From Maribellus comscasis (lineage in GTDB: Bacteria > Bacteroidota > Bacteroidia > Bacteroidales > Prolixibacteraceae), in contig NZ_CP046401.1 in NCBI RefSeq assembly GCF_009762775.1, positions 2,232,001 through 2,296,000 of the forward strand: a stretch of 64,000 bases of DNA. Reading direction: 5' to 3'. The translations under genes were made by a program, and so were the position numbers. Numbering within the stretch: the first letter of the stretch is position 1; every line of letters starts with the position of its first letter. The notes beneath the pieces are model-generated. The model had not been told where the DNA came from and ran no database searches. It saw only the letters and a program-made list of their open reading frames with translations. Shown in pieces: positions 62,656-64,000 of the stretch.

Positions 62656-63057
62656 TTATTGTGCTTTACTCATTACTAATTTTCCGTGCTGAATTCCCTT
62701 GATACTTATTAACTCTTCAGAAACCTCTGTTAGTTTATGAGAAGGACCTTTTACGGCAATGATTTCAAGATAGTTTTGTTCGTTTAAATAGAATCCCTGA
62801 GAAGACAGTATCACCTCTCTATATTTATATTGAATTTCGGAAGATTTTTTAAGTATATCATTTTTCTGATGACTGAAAACGAGTGTTATTGCTCCGGCTA
62901 CAATGTTATCGCATTTCCACTTTTCTTCCACCAGATCTTTTTCGATTAGGTGTCTTATGGCCTGCGAGCGGTTGGCAAACCGGTTGTCGGAAACATAACT
63001 ATCCAATGCTTCCAGTAATTCTTCATCCAATGATACTCCAAATCTTCTTACCGACAT
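62656..63057 (-). CDS. NikR-like ribbon-helix-helix repressor without nickel ligands
   Basis: 133 residues from the ATG at 63057, exactly the length of E. coli NikR; a TTG at 63075 is rejected. The N-terminal RHH domain (FGVSLDEELLEALDSYV, ANRSQAIRHLIEKD) and C-terminal ACT-type domain align without gaps to NikR with an offset of one. The four Ni ligands His76, His87, His89, Cys95 correspond to Tyr77, Gly88, Tyr90, Tyr96, so the canonical site is gone. It presumably responds to another metal or ligand. Followed by the receptor gene on the same strand; the same operator-like repeats precede both. Confidence 0.82.
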   Translation of the reverse strand: MSVRRFGVSLDEELLEALDSYVSDNRFANRSQAIRHLIEKDLVEEKWKCDNIVAGAITLVFSHQKNDILKKSSEIQYKYREVILSSQGFYLNEQNYLEIIAVKGPSHKLTEVSEELISIKGIQHGKLVMSKAQ

Positions 63058-63086
63058 AGTGTTATCAAACTTCAAATTCGTGTTAC
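63058..63086. promoter_or_regulatory. operator-like 21-bp direct repeat at the NikR-like gene
   Basis: AGTGTTAT (63058-63065) and CGTGTTAC (63079-63086), again exactly 21 bp apart. The first copy touches the ATG. The second carries the same GTAACACGAATTT (minus strand) as the receptor site. Confidence 0.6.
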
Positions 63087-63115
63087 GAAAATATATTAAA
63101 TTGAAATGAAATCAA
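63086..63115 (-). promoter_or_regulatory. promoter of the NikR-like gene
   Basis: Minus-strand TTG (63115-63113), a 19-base spacer, TATTTTCG (63093-63086, one mismatch to TAnnTTTG). The operator-like repeats begin at the -7 box and extend downstream, a position that fits repression. Confidence 0.55.
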
Positions 63116-63225
63116 ACAGATTTAAAAATTAAACACGAACTTTTAAAACACAATAGAAAGAATTTAATTGTATATTTAATCCAGGCAAAAATAAACTGGA
63201 ATACTTCATTCAGTCAGATAAAAAC

Positions 63226-63630
63226 ATGGCAACAATAAAGACAGTATATTTAGGTGAACTTCGCACAGAAAACATACATCTGCAAAGTGGAAATACAGTC
63301 ATTACCGACGCGCCAACCGATAATCGAGGTAAAGGAGAATATTTTTCGCCCACCGATCTTCTGGCAACTGCTTTAGGAAGTTGCATTATGACAATAATGG
63401 GAATAAAAGCACGAGACAACAATATCGATCTGAAAGGCACCACTGTTGATGTTACAAAAATTATGGCTTCCGAACCGCGTCGTGTTGCAGAGGTAATTGT
63501 TGATTTTTACTTCCCAAAGAAAAATTATTCCGACGAAGAAAAACGAATTATAGAAAGTGTGGCAGGGACTAGTCCTGTTCCTTTAAGCTTACATCCCTAT
63601 TTAAATCAAATAATCAAATTTAACTGGTAA
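63226..63630 (+). CDS. OsmC-family protein with one catalytic Cys
   Basis: 134 residues, the OsmC length. Cys53 in ATALGSCIMTIMGI is the usual first active-site Cys. The second Cys of the CPV motif is replaced by Ser116: the segment reads GTSPVPLSLHPYLNQ. Typical OsmC/Ohr proteins reduce organic hydroperoxides with both Cys, so this one may bind rather than reduce, or use another resolving thiol. Divergent from the NikR-like gene. Confidence 0.88.
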   Translation: MATIKTVYLGELRTENIHLQSGNTVITDAPTDNRGKGEYFSPTDLLATALGSCIMTIMGIKARDNNIDLKGTTVDVTKIMASEPRRVAEVIVDFYFPKKNYSDEEKRIIESVAGTSPVPLSLHPYLNQIIKFNW

Positions 63631-63696
63631 ATAAATAGCTCTTTTCTTAGAATTTTTGTTTTGAAGGAAATACATTTCAACAGCTAAAAACAAAAA

Positions 63697-63726
63697 AGAG
63701 CGAACTCGATGTCCGCTCTCTTTTTA
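63697..63726. terminator. bidirectional terminator between osmC and the ROK gene
   Basis: GAGCG (63698-63702) pairs with CGCTC (63714-63718), extended by a G-U and two further pairs. T runs flank the stem on both strands, serving the two convergent genes. Confidence 0.75.
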
Positions 63727-63740
63727 TAATTAAAAATGGA

Positions 63741-64000
63741 TTATTTTTCAAGTTCTTTCCAAACCATTGCGCTCGCCCCAACAATTGCAGCGTCGCCAGG
63801 TTTTAGTTCTGATGGCAGAATTTTAACTTTGTCTTTGTACATCGGGAGCAAATATTTCTCCATGCTCGCCTTTGTCGGTTTAAAAATTAAATCTCCCGCA
63901 GCAGTTGGGCCACCAAAAAGAAATATTGCTTCCGGGCTCAAATAATGCACAGTATCGGAAAAACCCAGGCCAAGCCAGTCACCGGTTTTTTCAAACACTT
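63741..64000 (-). CDS. ROK-family sugar kinase/repressor, C-terminal part (cut by window edge)
   Basis: The frame is open from the window edge to a stop at 63741, so the N-terminus is missing. The visible 86 or so residues fit the end of a ROK protein: WLGLGFSDTVHYLSPEAIFL, then GGPTAAGD, then a regular helix (SMEKYLLPMYKDKVKIL) and the closing GDAAIVGASAMVWKEL. ROK members are glucokinases or transcriptional repressors; this fragment cannot separate them. Confidence 0.75.
   Translation of the reverse strand, partial: VFEKTGDWLGLGFSDTVHYLSPEAIFLFGGPTAAGDLIFKPTKASMEKYLLPMYKDKVKILPSELKPGDAAIVGASAMVWKELEK

Noticed and set aside
62656..63057. Calling the gene a true nickel regulator NikR
   Set aside because: All four nickel ligands are replaced and no nickel transporter is adjacent.
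1..64000. CRISPR arrays, prophage or insertion sequences
   Set aside because: No regularly spaced repeats, integrase or transposase genes, or inverted terminal repeats were seen.

Overview
The window is a chromosomal stretch from a member of the Bacteroidota. The best fit is an anaerobic or facultative member of Bacteroidales/Marinilabiliales, but this is inferred from gene content, not from a search. Supporting evidence is the type IX secretion core (porP/sprF, gldK, gldL, gldM, gldN), gldA, the long Bacteroidota/Chlamydia-type IspG, a DnaG reading frame of Bacteroidota type, a PiT transporter fused to a PhoU-like domain, and several upstream boxes matching the Bacteroidota -7 consensus TAnnTTTG. 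Base composition is low in G+C and uniform. I saw no insertion sequence, prophage, CRISPR array, tRNA or rRNA.

Layout. 1-2000: the start of an exported protein cut by the window edge, then two paralogous small orphan genes. 2000-10000: phosphate module (pit diverging from phoR-phoB, with 11-bp direct repeats in front of both phoR and phoB), then rpoN with a membrane PAP2-like phosphatase, and asnS. 10200-13200: an exported Gfo/Idh/MocA oxidoreductase and a fusion of a NapC/NrfH-type four-haem cytochrome to a SUMF1 domain. Upstream of it is a non-coding stretch with a promoter-like box and a terminator-like hairpin. 13600-22900: comF, an AraC-GyrI regulator with a second GyrI-like gene, truncated haemoglobin, two lipoproteins (one with tandem rhodanese domains), two SDR genes, a CPBP protease, an outer-membrane barrel and a sirtuin. 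23000-32000: beta-helix secreted protein, dnaG, a flavin-binding protein, a nucleotidyltransferase with a small partner gene, an epimerase, a DUF2007-like/UspA fusion, and metK with a SAM-II-type riboswitch in its leader. 32000-45900: lipoproteins, GT2, gldA, ispG, flavin reductase, M3 peptidase, methyltransferase, amidohydrolase, nitroreductase and PBP1A.

45900-56900 is the T9SS block: topA, a degenerate arginase-like gene, porP/sprF, gldK, gldL, gldM, gldN, a terminator, and a second gldK. 56900-60600 holds three signal-bearing sugar-type enzymes (enolase superfamily, TIM-barrel isomerase, Gfo/Idh/MocA) transcribed together. 60700-63100 holds a NikR-like repressor and a TonB-dependent receptor, each preceded by the same 21-bp-spaced repeat. 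The NikR-like protein lacks all four nickel ligands. The window ends with osmC and the end of a ROK-family gene.

Most of the window is housekeeping plus T9SS. The most notable items are regulatory (SAM-II element in front of metK, Pho-box-like arrays, the NikR-like operator pairs) and degenerate or fused proteins (pseudo-arginase in the T9SS block, cytochrome-SUMF1 fusion, duplicated GldK).
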